This document shows, piece after piece, positions 1 through 10,639 of a stretch of DNA of 64,000 nt. Position 1 is the stretch's first letter. Every line of letters begins with the position of its first letter. The stretch comes from Nectonema munidae (Eukaryota > Nematomorpha > Nectonematoida > Nectonematidae), in the NCBI GenBank assembly GCA_030549495.1, contig JAUIRK010000885.1:1178001-1242000 (forward strand), written 5' to 3'. A program made the position numbers and the translations under genes. The notes beneath the pieces are model-generated. The model was not told the DNA's origin, made no database searches, and worked only from the letters and a program-made list of their open reading frames with translations.

Positions 1-165
1 TAAGCAAAATTCTTCTTTTACTTGAATACGGTGTTCTGGACAAATTGAAATTCCACAGCAAAAGCAACTACTTCTGCAGTTCTTCTTACAATACTTACAA
101 GGTCTTGAAAAACATGTTTTCTTTTTTTTCCCATCGACAGGTGCTTTGAAGTACCCAACATTTAA
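1..165 (-). pseudogene. C-terminal cysteine-rich end of piggyBac family B transposase, separated from its body
   Basis: Read on the minus strand this stretch is open and encodes the cysteine-rich end of a piggyBac transposase: a run of Cys-x2-Cys, Cys-x2-Cys and Cys-x2-His spacings, including FSRPCKYCKKNC and GISICPEH. It aligns residue for residue with the tail of the related copy at 25406-25670 ([18 protein letters not shown]). The body of the same protein resumes at 2473, so the two parts were separated by the piggyBac at 166-2468. The family's cysteine-rich domain binds the transposon ends. The element's true left end lies outside the window. Confidence 0.85.
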
Positions 166-208
166 CCTTTATTAGGATGGAAAAATTAAACAACCTAATT
201 GGGACAAG

Positions 209-227
209 TGACTACATTTTGTAGTCA
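209..227. repeat. 19-bp perfect palindrome of piggyBac A (left copy)
   Basis: TGACTAC, core ATTTT, GTAGTCA. Identical palindromes lie at 2256-2274 and 2434-2452. Position just inside the ends fits a transposase-binding repeat; binding is inferred from the family, not shown. Confidence 0.8.
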
Positions 228-309
228 CTATCTTTTTCTATAATATATATTATATTAATTGGTTTTGGCATATATAAGTAACAGAAAATGTTATTAAATG
301 TATTTATTT

Positions 310-2064
310 TCATGAATTTTCGCAAAATGTACAACTTACAGTTTTTTTTTCACAGGAGTGTTCTTTACAGCACGCTTTCAAACAAGTGTTGCATCTTTTT
401 CTTGTAGACTTCTTACAAATGAAACATCTTCTTGGAGTTTCTTGCGCTATTCTATTTAGATCAGATGAAACGGGCGCATACGATAAAAAATAACGTATTA
501 CATGCTTTATTTCGGTAGAGAGATGTGGATTTTTTAACCTTTTTTCCATGTTAGCTGCTGAAAGTTTTTCCCCTAAGACTTTTAGAAAAGTTTTTCTTGA
601 CTGACAATATCCATTTTTCTTTGCCATTATGTAAGCATTTAGGCATGAAACATCAAGCATGTTAAAAAATATGATTAATGGCCAGCGTACAGTTTTTCTT
701 CTGACTGTATATTCTTCTACATTTTCGTCCATTAGATCGACGCCACCTTTTGTTTTATTGTAAAAGTTTATGAGATCTGGTACTCTTTTTTCATTAGCGA
801 AATCCGAAGAAAAAAAGTTGCTTGACAAAAGACACACGGTTTTGTTCTTTTTTGGAGCATAAGACATAATTACTATTTTGTTTTTATTATCATACTTAAA
901 AACTGTTGAGTTTATTTCTCTACCTTTTGAATTTTTGAATGATAATGGAAGTTCTTTTTTATTTTGACGAATCGTTCCTACTAAAGTAAGTTTTTTTTCA
1001 AGAAGTTTCACTGCTAGACTATGACTTGTAAAGAAGTTGTCAAGCGTGATATTTCTTCCTGTTTTTTCAAAAGGCTTCACCAACTCGAGGCAAACTTTTT
1101 CAGCTAAATTTATTGTTCTTGCATTATTTTCTCTACCCAAATAAATTATTCCGTTGAGAGCATAGCTTGAGTTTGCCTCACAAATCCAAAATATCTTTAG
1201 TCCATATTTTTTGGGTTTTGAAGGCATGTATGTTTTGCCAGGTATTTTACCTCGATACCCAACTAATTGCTCGTCTATTGTTAGAAATTCTTCAGGAATG
1301 TAGTGACGTCTTTGTGAAAGTAGAAACAGTTCCCATACTTCCCTTATAGCCGCAAGTTTGTCGTTCTCTTTTCTTTGACTTCTTGTAATAAGATTGTCAA
1401 ACCTTAGACACCTAAGGAAAAGTTTCATACGCGAAAACGCCATACAGGCTTTATAAAAAGGCTTGCTATCTTTTTCTTTATAAAAATCGTTCAAATCACA
1501 AAAATTGTCGCGATCCGCACCTGCTCTGATAAGAAAACCAATTGAAGCTTCAAACTCATCATAAGTAAACTTTGAGAATAATTTTGAAGAAAACTTAGAT
1601 GGATTTGAAGCCTTGATCATAAAAAGTTTTTGATTTGTAAATCTTAGAATATGTCTTCTAATTTCTTCAGGTAAAGTCAAATCAAATAATTCTTTTTCGT
1701 CGACGCTTTTTGTACAGGTTCTTGCTTTCTCTGTGACAATATTACGCTTCAAACGCACAATATTATCTTTCAATTTATAATCCCACTTTACATCACCTAC
1801 AGCTTCTTCTTCTCCTTCTTCTTCATTAGAAAGGGAATCATCTGTACTTTCATTTTCAGAAAAAACAACTATATCTTCTGAATCTTCATCTAAAGTTCGG
1901 AGATTATTATTCATGTCAAAATTCTCTTCAACGTTTTCATCATCGCTTGAAAAATTTGAAAATTCTATAGATTCTGAAATATCTAAATCATCGTCACATA
2001 ATTTGCTAATTTTTAATAAGCTACAGGCTTCAATAAAGGTCTTTCGTTTATTCATAGTGTACAA
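310..2064 (-). CDS. piggyBac transposase, 584 aa, open reading frame intact
   Basis: This is a DDE/D transposase that cuts and pastes its element at TTAA sites. The acidic N-terminus (residues 1-100) precedes the transposase core. The catalytic aspartates are D264 (TIDEQL), D342 (TLDNFF) and D443 (GGVDLMD), with D446 following and a tryptophan at W461 (RWPL). The spacings 78 and 101 equal those between D268, D346 and D447 of the cabbage looper enzyme as I remember it, and W461 corresponds to W465, so the register is constant. Residues 547-581 form a cysteine-rich domain with repeated Cys-x2-Cys. Length is close to the classical 594. Methionine 4 (codon at 2053-2055) is an alternative start. 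No stop or frame break is present, so the enzyme could be active or only recently silenced; expression cannot be judged. Confidence 0.93.
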   Translation of the reverse strand: MYTMNKRKTFIEACSLLKISKLCDDDLDISESIEFSNFSSDDENVEENFDMNNNLRTLDEDSEDIVVFSENESTDDSLSNEEEGEEEAVGDVKWDYKLKDNIVRLKRNIVTEKARTCTKSVDEKELFDLTLPEEIRRHILRFTNQKLFMIKASNPSKFSSKLFSKFTYDEFEASIGFLIRAGADRDNFCDLNDFYKEKDSKPFYKACMAFSRMKLFLRCLRFDNLITRSQRKENDKLAAIREVWELFLLSQRRHYIPEEFLTIDEQLVGYRGKIPGKTYMPSKPKKYGLKIFWICEANSSYALNGIIYLGRENNARTINLAEKVCLELVKPFEKTGRNITLDNFFTSHSLAVKLLEKKLTLVGTIRQNKKELPLSFKNSKGREINSTVFKYDNKNKIVIMSYAPKKNKTVCLLSSNFFSSDFANEKRVPDLINFYNKTKGGVDLMDENVEEYTVRRKTVRWPLIIFFNMLDVSCLNAYIMAKKNGYCQSRKTFLKVLGEKLSAANMEKRLKNPHLSTEIKHVIRYFLSYAPVSSDLNRIAQETPRRCFICKKSTRKRCNTCLKACCKEHSCEKKTVSCTFCENS

Positions 2065-2255
2065 AAAATTGAGAAAAAAAAATCAATAATGAAATGAAAG
2101 GAAGCAGAGAGAGTGTGCAACAAGATATTGTGTCTCATTCAATCATGACAACCGGAAAGAGTTTCTGTGACAATTCTTCTTTACTAAATGCCAATGCATG
2201 AAACAACCCTTGTACCTATATTAAAAGCTATGCATGAATTTATATAGAAAGACGT

Positions 2256-2274
2256 TGACTACAAAATGTAGTCA
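2256..2274. repeat. 19-bp perfect palindrome of piggyBac A (right inner copy)
   Basis: Same palindrome as 209-227 with core AAAAT, 176 bases from the terminal copy at 2434-2452. The asymmetric layout, one copy at the left and two at the right, resembles the unequal ends of known piggyBac elements. Confidence 0.75.
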
Positions 2275-2433
2275 ACTTCACTATATATGAAAAACATAGA
2301 ATAACTCTCTTCATCACAAACATTCAATACTGTTATTTTCATATATTTTAACCTGTTATACAAGCAAATTGTATGCGCAATTATGAAGTTTTTACTCAAT
2401 TATTCAACGAGTTATAAATAATAATACTTTTGC

Positions 2434-2452
2434 TGACTACATTTTGTAGTCA
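2434..2452. repeat. 19-bp perfect palindrome of piggyBac A (right outer copy)
   Basis: Third copy of the TGACTAC / GTAGTCA palindrome, only 16 bases inside the right end of the element. Confidence 0.75.
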
Positions 2453-2468
2453 ATTATCCTGATAAGGG

Positions 2469-4503
2469 TCAGCTTCTTTTATGGATACCGAGAGAGATTG
2501 ATTGTTAATTCTCAAAGAAGAAAAAGGAAATGCTAAATTGAAAGAAAGGTTTCTCAAAAACTCTTTCCTACTTTTTCTATAACCACTTTTTTTCAATAAA
2601 ATGTAAGAATTGCTCCATGAAACATCGATCATATTGTAGTTGATAAGCATGGGCCATCGGTTTGTTTTTCTTCGCGTGCTAAATTCCTCGATGATTGAGT
2701 CCATCAAATCAACTCCGCATTTGCCTTTATTATAATCCAAAATAACAAACGGCTTTCTATCACTTCTAGACGATATATCAATGGTAAAATGCGAAGAAGT
2801 AAGCATTATGACATTTTTGTTTTTTTTCGGGATGTATTCGCACAAAGTTATCTTGTTGTCATTATCATAAAAAGGAAAAGTGGAAAATACGGACTTTTTC
2901 TTTGCTGACTTCATGAGTAACGGCACTTCTTTTCTACATTTGTTGATGGTGCCTAACAAGGTAAGATCTTGTTTCAAAAGTTCTTTTGCAAGATTATGAG
3001 AGGTAAAATATCGATCAGTAACGATATCTCTACCTGTATTCGAGAAAGGCTTGGTTAGCTCTAAAACAACTTCTTGGGAAAAATTTTTGTTCCTCAAGCC
3101 ATTTTCATTTTTGCCACAATAAATTTTGGATGTTAGAGCATAACCTGTTGTCGCTTCGCAGCACCAGAAAATTTTAATTCCATATTTCCTAGGCTTATTT
3201 GGAATGAAAGTTCTTCCCGGAATTTGACCTCTGTAGTCATAAAGCTGTTCGTCCACAGTAAGAGTACTTTCTGGTACCACACATCGCAATAAATTTCTTT
3301 GAAACATGCTCTAAATCTCTCTTATTGCCGCTAATTTATCTATCTTTTTTCTTTCTTCTCGACTTCTATAATTATCAAATCTTAGACATCGGAGGAAAAA
3401 TTTAAATCTTTGATAGCCGATGGTTGCTCTATAAAAAGGCTTACTATCATGAGGTGACCACAAATCTTGAAGCAAAGACATGTTGTCACGGTCCATACCA
3501 CTTCTAATAAGTATAGCATAACATGCTTTCAATTCATCAATTGAAAATTGTTTCATGAATGTTGGGTATGATGCTTTAGACTTTTGATGAAGATAATCTT
3601 TCAAGGTGTCTTTTACTTTTCGATTCGTAAATCTTTGAATCGTCAAAAACATGTCATCATTATAAAACAGTAAAAAAGCACTTAGTTCATCATTCGGGGA
3701 AAAAATGGGTCGGGGTAATTCCTTCAAAATATTCCTCGAGAAAGATCTAACTACAGGTGGATCTTTAGAATAAACTATATCACCACAAAAGACATTATTG
3801 TTCGAAAAATCTTCATGATCCGGGTTATACTCGTTACTTTCCTCATGTTCATTTTCTGAAACATCACTTGCATCTTCTGAATCACTTTCAACATATTCTT
3901 TATAGTTATTTTCATCACCATTTTGTTCCACAAAGATGTCCATTTCCCCTTCATTCAAACTTTCTTCATCATCTAACTTTTCTTCTACTGAAAAAGAATT
4001 TAAAAAACTTGTTTCAGATTTTTCATCTTTATTATTTTCATCTTCACTGAGGTCACTCTCTTCCATTATAGATAACAGGGCATTTGCCAACAAAAAGGAA
4101 ATTCTTTTACTTTTTCCCATTCACAAGGAATAATAAAACACCAGTAAAATTATCAAAAAATAGAAATAATTGTAAATACAAAAGAAGATTGAGGGGGTAA
4201 ATGTGTTTGAAATAAACTAGTGTGCAGTGAAGAAAGCAATATGTCATAAATCAAAAGCTATCACTATTTTAAGTATGCAACTGCTATACTACAAAATGGA
4301 GTGGCGTGTACGTTGAATGGTGAAGAAGAAATTATGTGAAAATGAAAACAGATGTTTCAAATGTAAAGTAAAGTATAAGAGGCCTAAGCTAGTAGTATAT
4401 TGCTCATGAATTCTCACTATAATTAAAAATGATATTCTTATACTTTTTAAGTGATCAAGTAGGCATTACTCCATTTTGGAGTAGCGTGTACGGTTGAAGT
4501 AAG
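2469..4503 (-). mobile_element. piggyBac element B, older copy interrupted by element A
   Basis: Element B continues to the left as 1-165 and beyond the window. Its other end near 4503 reads GTAGCGTGTACGG...GTTAA; the sister element at 25297-27960 ends GTAGCGTGTACGAACGAGGGTTAA, so the terminus is recognisable but worn and has lost the GGG. Subterminal half-palindromes lie at 4288-4303 (CTAC AAAAT GGAG) and 4467-4483 (TACTCC ATTTT GGAGTA). The family is clearly distinct from element A in both ends and protein. Confidence 0.85.
2473..4120 (-). pseudogene. piggyBac family B transposase, one internal stop and an interrupted C-terminus
   Basis: Two stretches in the same reading frame, 3311-4120 (269 aa) and 2473-3307 (up to 278 aa of this family), are separated by a single TAG codon. 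The first has an acidic N-terminus followed by the usual RFTNRKV and LRCLRFDN motifs and ends at LAAIREI. The second carries the three catalytic aspartates in TVDEQL, VTDRYF and GVDLMD and the tryptophan in RWPML. The protein then stops short of its cysteine-rich end, which lies at 1-165 beyond the inserted element A. Apart from the stop and the insertion the frame is well kept, suggesting moderate age. Confidence 0.88.
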
Positions 4504-4506
4504 TTA

Positions 4507-5698
4507 AAAAAAGTATTTAATTTAATTAAAAAAAATAATATATATATCTTTGTTTTTTTAGTTTCATAAAAATCCCCTTAACCTATTTTAACCTTTGACC
4601 TTTCACTCATTATTTGGTATATTATATCTAAAAATAATCATTTGTTTTTTTTAATAAAAAACTTTATTTTTAAGAAAAAAATACCAATTTATATATGCAA
4701 TAAATTATTCCTTATTTCAAAAAGGTCATTGAGATAACAAATTTATTACAAATTAGAAAAATAGAAACAATTAAAAAAAATAAGTTATGAGCAATACCTC
4801 TAAGGTATAATAATAATCATTTAGGTCACCATTTTCAAAATCATTGAGAATGCGCCGTATTATGCGGTTAATCCATAAATCTCGCGATGTAATCACTATA
4901 CGATGAAAATACTTAACGATGAAAATACCAACGATGTATTGCATCACGATGAATTTACTATGCGATGAAATTACCACGATGAAGTTACCACGATGAAATA
5001 ACCGCGATGAAATTACCGGATACCATTTTATAAATGCGCTTTTTAACTGAAATTAATTCAAACTATCTTTAAATATATTAAAAAAAAACATACTTTTATA
5101 TTGAATGTTGAACTAAAAAAATATATATATTTTTTCCATCTTCGTAATAAATATTTCGGATTTTTTGACGAGTAACGAATCCTTAAATCTTTTCTTTAAG
5201 ATAAAATATTATCCTGCATTCTATTAGAAGTAAATAAAATTTTTAAAATTTATTAAACATGATATAATAGCTAATAAATAACTTTTCCATCTAGTTTTGG
5301 CAGTAGATCAACTTCTAAAAGAATTAGTTGTGAAAGATATTTTCATTTCTAATCATTTTAATAAATTTTTAAAATATTAATTGTTTCCCAAATAACATCA
5401 AAAATCAATATATCTTTTATAGATTAAAAAATGAAGTTAGTTAAAAAAATAAAACTTTGACATTTTTTACAAAACAATAACTTGTAATTATGAGCAAAAT
5501 AGTGATCGTTTTGTATACTATTTTTCCAATAAATGGTATACTACATTTTTGAATTTTCAAAAATTCTTTTGTAATTTTCAAATCTAGTATCTTCTAATAC
5601 TCTTTTCTAATTTATAATCTAGCAGTTGAAATTAAAAATTTTAAGCTTAGTCTACAAAATAAAGGAGTCTCTTTATATTTAAAATCTTTTTTTTGAAG
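4507..5698. other. AT-rich non-coding stretch
   Basis: No coding signal was found. The only structured part is the repeat cluster at 4880-5025. Because an acceptor site ends the stretch at 5698, it is probably an intron of the gene whose last exons follow. Confidence 0.5.
4880..5025. repeat. Cluster of degenerate CGATGAAATTACC repeats
   Basis: About nine copies of a 13-20 base motif related to CGATGAAATTACC follow each other, for example CGATGAAAATAC, CGATGAATTTACT, CGATGAAATTACCA, CGATGAAGTTACCA and CGATGAAATTACCGG. Unit length drifts, so it is a decayed minisatellite or the internal repeat of an unidentified element. Confidence 0.65.
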
Positions 5699-5769
5699 GG
5701 ACAAGAGTTATCTTCGAAGACATATGGACGAAAAATCACAAGAAGATGAAAACGAAGAAAATTTCAAAG
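5699..5769 (+). CDS. Penultimate exon of an unidentified host gene (possible zinc-finger fragment)
   Basis: The exon is bounded by TTTTTTTGAAG on the left and G|GTAAGA on the right. Its last base gives phase 1, which matches the first bases of the exon at 7850; the other open frame across it does not match. It encodes DKSYLRRHMDEKS followed by an acidic stretch. SYLRRHM resembles the helix of a C2H2 zinc finger, but the second histidine is absent at the usual spacing and the cysteines would have to lie in an earlier exon that I did not find. Earlier exons may lie left of the window, beyond the piggyBac nest. Identity is therefore open. Confidence 0.55.
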
Positions 5770-7849
5770 GTAAGAAGATTAAAATTTTCGTTTAAAGATG
5801 CTATTTTTTACCATATGTGTAGATGATAATTTGTGAATAAAAACAAAGGTTTTAATATAGTATGAAAAATCATTGTTGATGTAAAAAATCGTTATTCTTT
5901 TTTTTAAACAAATTTAGACATTTTCAATATTTTACATGTGTTAAATTTTTTTACATGTATATTTTAATATAAGTAAATAAATGAAAGGTCGAATGAGGTC
6001 TCAACAGACATTCTTTGTTTTGTTATACTAATTGCCCTACTCTAAATGAAAGCTAAAGATATACGCTGTCATAAAATATCTTTATTATAATATAATCATA
6101 TAATTACACAATATACTTGAAAAGTTGCATCCAACTAATTTTTTTACACACATTTTTGCAACCTATAATTCTATTGCTTTTAATTTTTCACTCAATAAAA
6201 ATGTCTTTTTGAATCATACACATGTCAATAAATATTAGAATGTAATTTTTATCACCTTGCTACTCTATCATTTAAAACTTTTTAATTTTAATAGGATATT
6301 CGAATATAGTAAAAAGTAAAAACGATTTATAAATGTAAAATTCCATAAGGATATTGCTTATAAATAAATAGATGAAGGATAGAAATACAAAATATTTTGG
6401 TCATTACAACCTTCTTCAGTTGTAAAAGTTAATAGTATAAAGAGTGTTTGGATAAAGGAGGTGAGTTTCGGATGTATTAGAGGTGTTTGAGAGTTATTGG
6501 CTGTGTCTGGTGCGTGTTTTAAGTAAGTGTAAAGCTAAAGTGTATGTCGATATAGGGCTTTAATATCGTGATGCAGTATTCTTCTTGTGTTGTCGTTGGA
6601 GGTAGCTTGAGGCGTAATTAATTACTCCCATGGAGAGAGAGGCTTGTCCACTTGGTGTAAGGTAGTGCTGAACAAGATTGAAATAATGATTAACCTCTCT
6701 TCAAGAAATAAACTAAACTCTAAGAAAAAATAGGATACTTGTAAGGCCATTATGATTTGCGAGGGTGTACTTTATAGTATAACCGAGTTTAACTAAATAT
6801 TTTTTATGCACTAACTTGTGGAGTTATATTCTAAGAAAAGGGAAACATGTCGTAAGTTTCTATACCAAATTTGCAACTTATTTTACGTATAAAAATTAAT
6901 AAAATGAAACTTCTTTCTTGTAAGCCACAGCATTATAGCTCTTAATCAATCCTTGGAATTGAGTATTTTCATGCTAAATGTAGTAATGTACTGTTGTACA
7001 TAATTCTGAGATGTTAAATCCTTTAAAATAGTTATTCCTATAAAAATAGGGCTTTTTTAAAGATACTCTTAAATCATCGATCTTACAAGGGTGTCCATAT
7101 AATTTCTAAAGAATATATTCAACTATATACTTTAAAAATTTACAAATCCAAGGGAATGTCAAAAAGGTTACATAAAAAACATATTTTCTGAACAATCAGA
7201 AAAATTATTATAAATTGCCAAAAGCACGCATATTATTTAGTATATATATAAGTACTATATTTAGTATTGTTATTATGAGGACAGGGATTTCTATTTATGA
7301 GGAGAAGCTTATTATAGCACAAGAGGATACTCAATTTAGTTGTTTTAATAAAAGAAGTATCAATTCATAATTCTTTTCTTTATTACATAATATTTTGTGG
7401 ATATTTTTAAGTATTAGTTATTAAAAATAAAAAATATATAATTAAACACATTTTTTTCAAAATAAATCCTTTAACTTTTGCTAAAAATTATAGATTATGA
7501 CCATGTAAAACAAATTAAGTAACTATGGCACTAAGTGTTAACTTTATTGTATTAACATATACAATTATTGAGGGAAAGGAGAGGCTAAAACTCATATGAG
7601 AATTGCACCTAAATAAATAGAAGTTTATATAAAGCTGAGTTAGAAAGGAATATAAGTTTTATCATTGTATAAGTGATCTAGGCATTTATAAAGTTTTTAT
7701 AAATTTATTTTGGTGGAATCTTTGGATTCTTTGAGAAAAGGCCGGTAAAGCATCAACATTGAGCTTCATGTTTTTATTAATGATGTTGTAAACTGTGCTT
7801 AAGGGCAACAAAAAAAGCATTAATTTTTTTCATCTTTCTTATTTTACAG
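5770..7849 (+). other. Intron of the unidentified gene
   Basis: A 2,080-base intron with donor GTAAGA and acceptor ATTTTACAG. Its 6470-6720 part is less AT-rich than its surroundings and, read on the minus strand, resembles the C- and A-rich composition of the LINE at 19699-22150; near 6396-6430 there is a short inverted repeat around CTTCTTCAG. Neither could be assigned to a family. The rest is featureless. Confidence 0.5.
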
Positions 7850-8289
7850 GAAAAAAAGTAAAAATTGTGGAAGAATCAATTTCGCCTAAAGATCTGAACA
7901 AAAGTGCAATCGCAAACTTTTCAGCTGCAAATTTAGTCAGTGCGCATAAGAAAATCGAGGGCATTGATAAATCGATGGCAAAGCCAAATGACATCCTACA
8001 AAGAGAAAACAATTGGGCTAATTTGGATTCTGCAAAATTAGCCGAAATGTCAAAGTTTCCTTTTGCAAATATGAAAAATCCCTTTCTCTTAAATTCCTCC
8101 ATGCTACCGGCCTTCTTTCCTCCAAACCCGTATTCTCAGTCCGCGATGGAAGCAGCTTCACTCTTATTCTCAAATTGTTCCACTGATCAAATCTTTCCTT
8201 ACTACTTTCCCAATATGTTTGGCATCAATCCAAGCTATTCATCATACATGTTTCCTAAAATTTTTTCCCAAGCAGAAAAGCAACAATGA
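7850..8289 (+). CDS. Last exon of the unidentified host gene, 146 codons with stop
   Basis: After the acceptor ATTTTACAG the frame runs to TGA at 8287-8289. It starts with a lysine-rich GKKVK that could be a nuclear signal, has a polar middle (SAHKKIEGIDKS) and ends in a Phe/Pro/Tyr/Met-rich tail (MLPAFFPPNPYSQ, FPYYFPNMFGINP). Such low-complexity aromatic tails are common in transcription regulators, but no domain is recognised. Codon composition is less AT-rich than the flanks, and an AATAAA follows 89 bases after the stop, which supports a real terminal exon. The methionine at 7795 upstream of the acceptor is intronic and not a start. Confidence 0.68.
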
Positions 8290-8377
8290 AACAAGTCAAG
8301 AAAATCCTCCAAAATCTCATCATTCTTTCCTTCAATATTTAATACCTGTTTATTTTTAAATTTATTTGTGTTTATTT

Positions 8378-8383
8378 AATAAA
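8378..8383 (+). terminator. Polyadenylation signal AATAAA
   Basis: Canonical hexamer in the 3' UTR, 89 bases after the stop at 8289, followed by a T/G-rich stretch (TTTGTTTGTCC). Confidence 0.6.
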
Positions 8384-9022
8384 CCAATTTGTTTGTCCAA
8401 AGTATAAATTAAATATTCAACGTGATTCTTTTATGTGAGAGATACTTTATTTTAATACAAATAGTTTAAACAGAAATAAGTAGAAAAAATGTTGGTTAAA
8501 GCGAAACAAATAGAACGATAAAAATAAAGTAAGCACTTGAATTACAAATTAAAATCAGAAAAACTAAAGCTAAATAAATATTTCGATAGATAAATAAGTT
8601 TCATATCCAAATACCAGAAAGCTACGATTAGGATGGAGAACAGTATACAATAGTTGAGTAAAGGTATAACGCTTGATAAATTTGATCATAAAAATATTAA
8701 AGAAAAAAAATGAAACACTTGTCTCCAGTTAAAATTGTTTTGTGACAAGTAGATGAAAGAGAGTTATATAGGAAGAAATAGAAATTTTTTTTAGAAATCA
8801 TATGATGAGAAAAGCAAAAAATGATAAAATAATCATTTTAATGTTTTCGTTGTAGTACTTCAAAAAATGTTCGAAAAGATTGCTATGATTTTATTAAAAT
8901 TTTTATATAGAAGAAATGGAGCTTTCATATTATTATGCTTCCCTTTCATTCTTGTGATTGGCATACCAATTTATAGCATTATTATTGAGGAAAACATGAT
9001 ATTAATTTCATATGAACTCTAG
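8384..9022. other. Intergenic, nothing recognised
   Basis: AT-rich sequence without coding potential, repeats or RNA-gene features that I could detect. Confidence 0.5.
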
Positions 9023-9024
9023 TA

Positions 9025-9201
9025 CAGTCAAGTCGCGAAAATACGTCATTCGATTATCCGTCAATCTAAATATCCGTCAGGTTTTTTTTGACAACAGATT
9101 TCGTTATGGTAGAAATTTTTGGCTTGATAATAATCATCCAGTCTTAAATATCTGTCATTTTCTTCAGGAAGCGAATGTGACGGGAAAACATGGCTTCACT
9201 G
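9025..9201. mobile_element. pogo/Tigger-type MITE, 177 bp with TA target duplication
   Basis: The left end reads TA then CAGTCAAG, followed by CGATTATCCGTCA; the right end reads GGCTTCACTG then TA. Both ends thus begin CAGT(C/G)AAG and are flanked by TA. Ends of the CAGTCAAACCTCGATTATCCG kind belong to the pogo branch of Tc1/mariner. No coding capacity remains. Confidence 0.7.
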
Positions 9202-9640
9202 TATTTTTCTACTGATTGAAAAAAAATTGAACAAATGTATACTACATATGCGTGATGGTATAGAGAAAGGATTTAAATAATTTTTAAAAATATTTAGTGA
9301 GAAAGAATAAAAATGATTTGATTTGTAAAAGTATGTAAATCTGAAAAAGATAACTTTACTATAGTATTGTTGGTATAGAGTTCTAAATCCTTGAATTAAA
9401 AAATGTGATCAATAAATTTCTATTGATAACTATTTTGTATTATTTTTATTGATAAAATTATTTACACCCCCTCGCCTCTCTTATAAAGAAAGTGAGAATA
9501 ATTTTAATAAGTTTCAAATATAAAAAATAACAAAACATTTTCAAGACACAAATGTATAATAACTTACTTGCTATTAACAAATTAATAACTATTTTACTAA
9601 CTAAATATAATTATCTACTTAAACAAACTAACTAATATAT
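9202..9640. other. Intergenic, nothing recognised
   Basis: AT-rich sequence without visible features. Confidence 0.4.
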
Positions 9641-9642
9641 TA

Positions 9643-9667
9643 GAAGAAGAAGAAGAAGAAGAAGAAG
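9643..9667 (+). repeat. (GAA)n microsatellite
   Basis: About eight consecutive GAA units. Confidence 0.9.
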
Positions 9668-9927
9668 TAGAAAATTTATTTACAAATTCGGTACACACAT
9701 AAAAAATTGAAAATAAAAATTTAAAAGAAACAGCCAACTCACAATATAGAAAAGAAGGTGTAATAAAAGAAGAAAGCAATCCAATTTCCTGGAAGATTCT
9801 ATCTTTAACGGATAGAAAGAGATTTGGTTGACTATTCAACGAGCCGGGCATGTTTTCTATATGGTCCTATAAATAGAAAATTTACTTTAAAGATTAAAAA
9901 TTTACCTGTTATATTAGAAAAAGCTCG

Positions 9928-10011
9928 TCACTTATTCTTATAACGTAAACGTTTCTCCAATTTCTTGAATAACCCATACATCTCCCAATCTTTATTATCA
10001 GAAATTTGTTG
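9928..10011 (-). CDS. Possible terminal exon of an unidentified minus-strand gene
   Basis: On the minus strand TTTTTATAG is followed by 28 open codons ending in TGA: QQISDNKDWEMYG then LFKKLEKRLRYKNK. The composition is protein-like, with a basic amphipathic end, and differs from the surrounding noise. A following CAG|GTAAAT ... TTTATAG could be a 41-base intron in the 3' UTR. No upstream exon was found; the next DNA is hAT debris. I do not recognise the protein, and it may be chance. Confidence 0.3.
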   Translation of the reverse strand, partial: QQISDNKDWEMYGLFKKLEKRLRYKNK

Positions 10012-10639
10012 CTATAAAAATAAATATATTATCTATAATTAAATAAATATATTGGTTAAAATGTTCAATTTAAAATAACTAAATAATAAGAATAACAAAT
10101 ATGTACTGTGATAACTTGCTAATGTTTGCCTAATAAGCTATAAATACCAGAAAATTTTACCAAAATAATTATTAACATGATAATTAACTATACATTTTCA
10201 AAAAAAGAAAATAATAGACCATTTAAGTAAAGAATAAACCAAAATTTTTTGATTAATTAATTAAAATTATTTAAACGCAACTAACTTATCCATTAGGTCA
10301 GTTATCATCTAATTAGAATGACAGATTGTAAGTAAGTGTGATTAATTTTGAAACAAAATTCCTACAAAAATAACAAAACGTTCACTAATTGCTTTGAGTG
10401 AGATACTATACATTTGCAATGCAGGGTGCTGTTTTAACTTCTAAATGAGTTAGTTTTTTCGAAACAGCAATAAGGAGATCTAATTAAAAAACATAAATTA
10501 AGAGAAATGCATAATATAGCATTTAATGAGAGCAGGCAAAACATAAAATAGATGTCTGGTTAATTATTGGAATCATCATGTCCTTGAGTTAAAAAATTAT
10601 TAAAAATTGTATAAACGAATGTTGGAATAAAGAAGCCTA

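Larger units (their letters stand above)
166..2468 (-). mobile_element. piggyBac element A, near-complete, about 2.3 kb
   Basis: The left end reads TTAA then CCTTTATTAGGAT; the right end, reverse-complemented, reads CCCTTATCAGGAT, giving an imperfect 13-base terminal inverted repeat. The left TTAA target copy is at 162-165. The right copy is missing: comparison with the uninterrupted relative at 25.6 kb suggests about six bases were lost exactly at the junction. Three copies of a perfect 19-base palindrome (TGACTAC-ATTTT-GTAGTCA or its complement) lie at 209-227, 2256-2274 and 2434-2452, close to the ends, as expected for transposase-binding internal repeats. It carries one open transposase gene and lies inside piggyBac element B. 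Confidence 0.88.

Noticed and set aside
6396-6720. End of a LINE or Penelope-like element on the minus strand
   Set aside because: Composition and a short inverted repeat suggest it, but no protein motif is present.
7839-8102. Minus-strand open frame opposite the last exon of the unidentified gene
   Set aside because: It is the reverse shadow of the plus-strand exon, which has matching splice phase and a polyadenylation signal.
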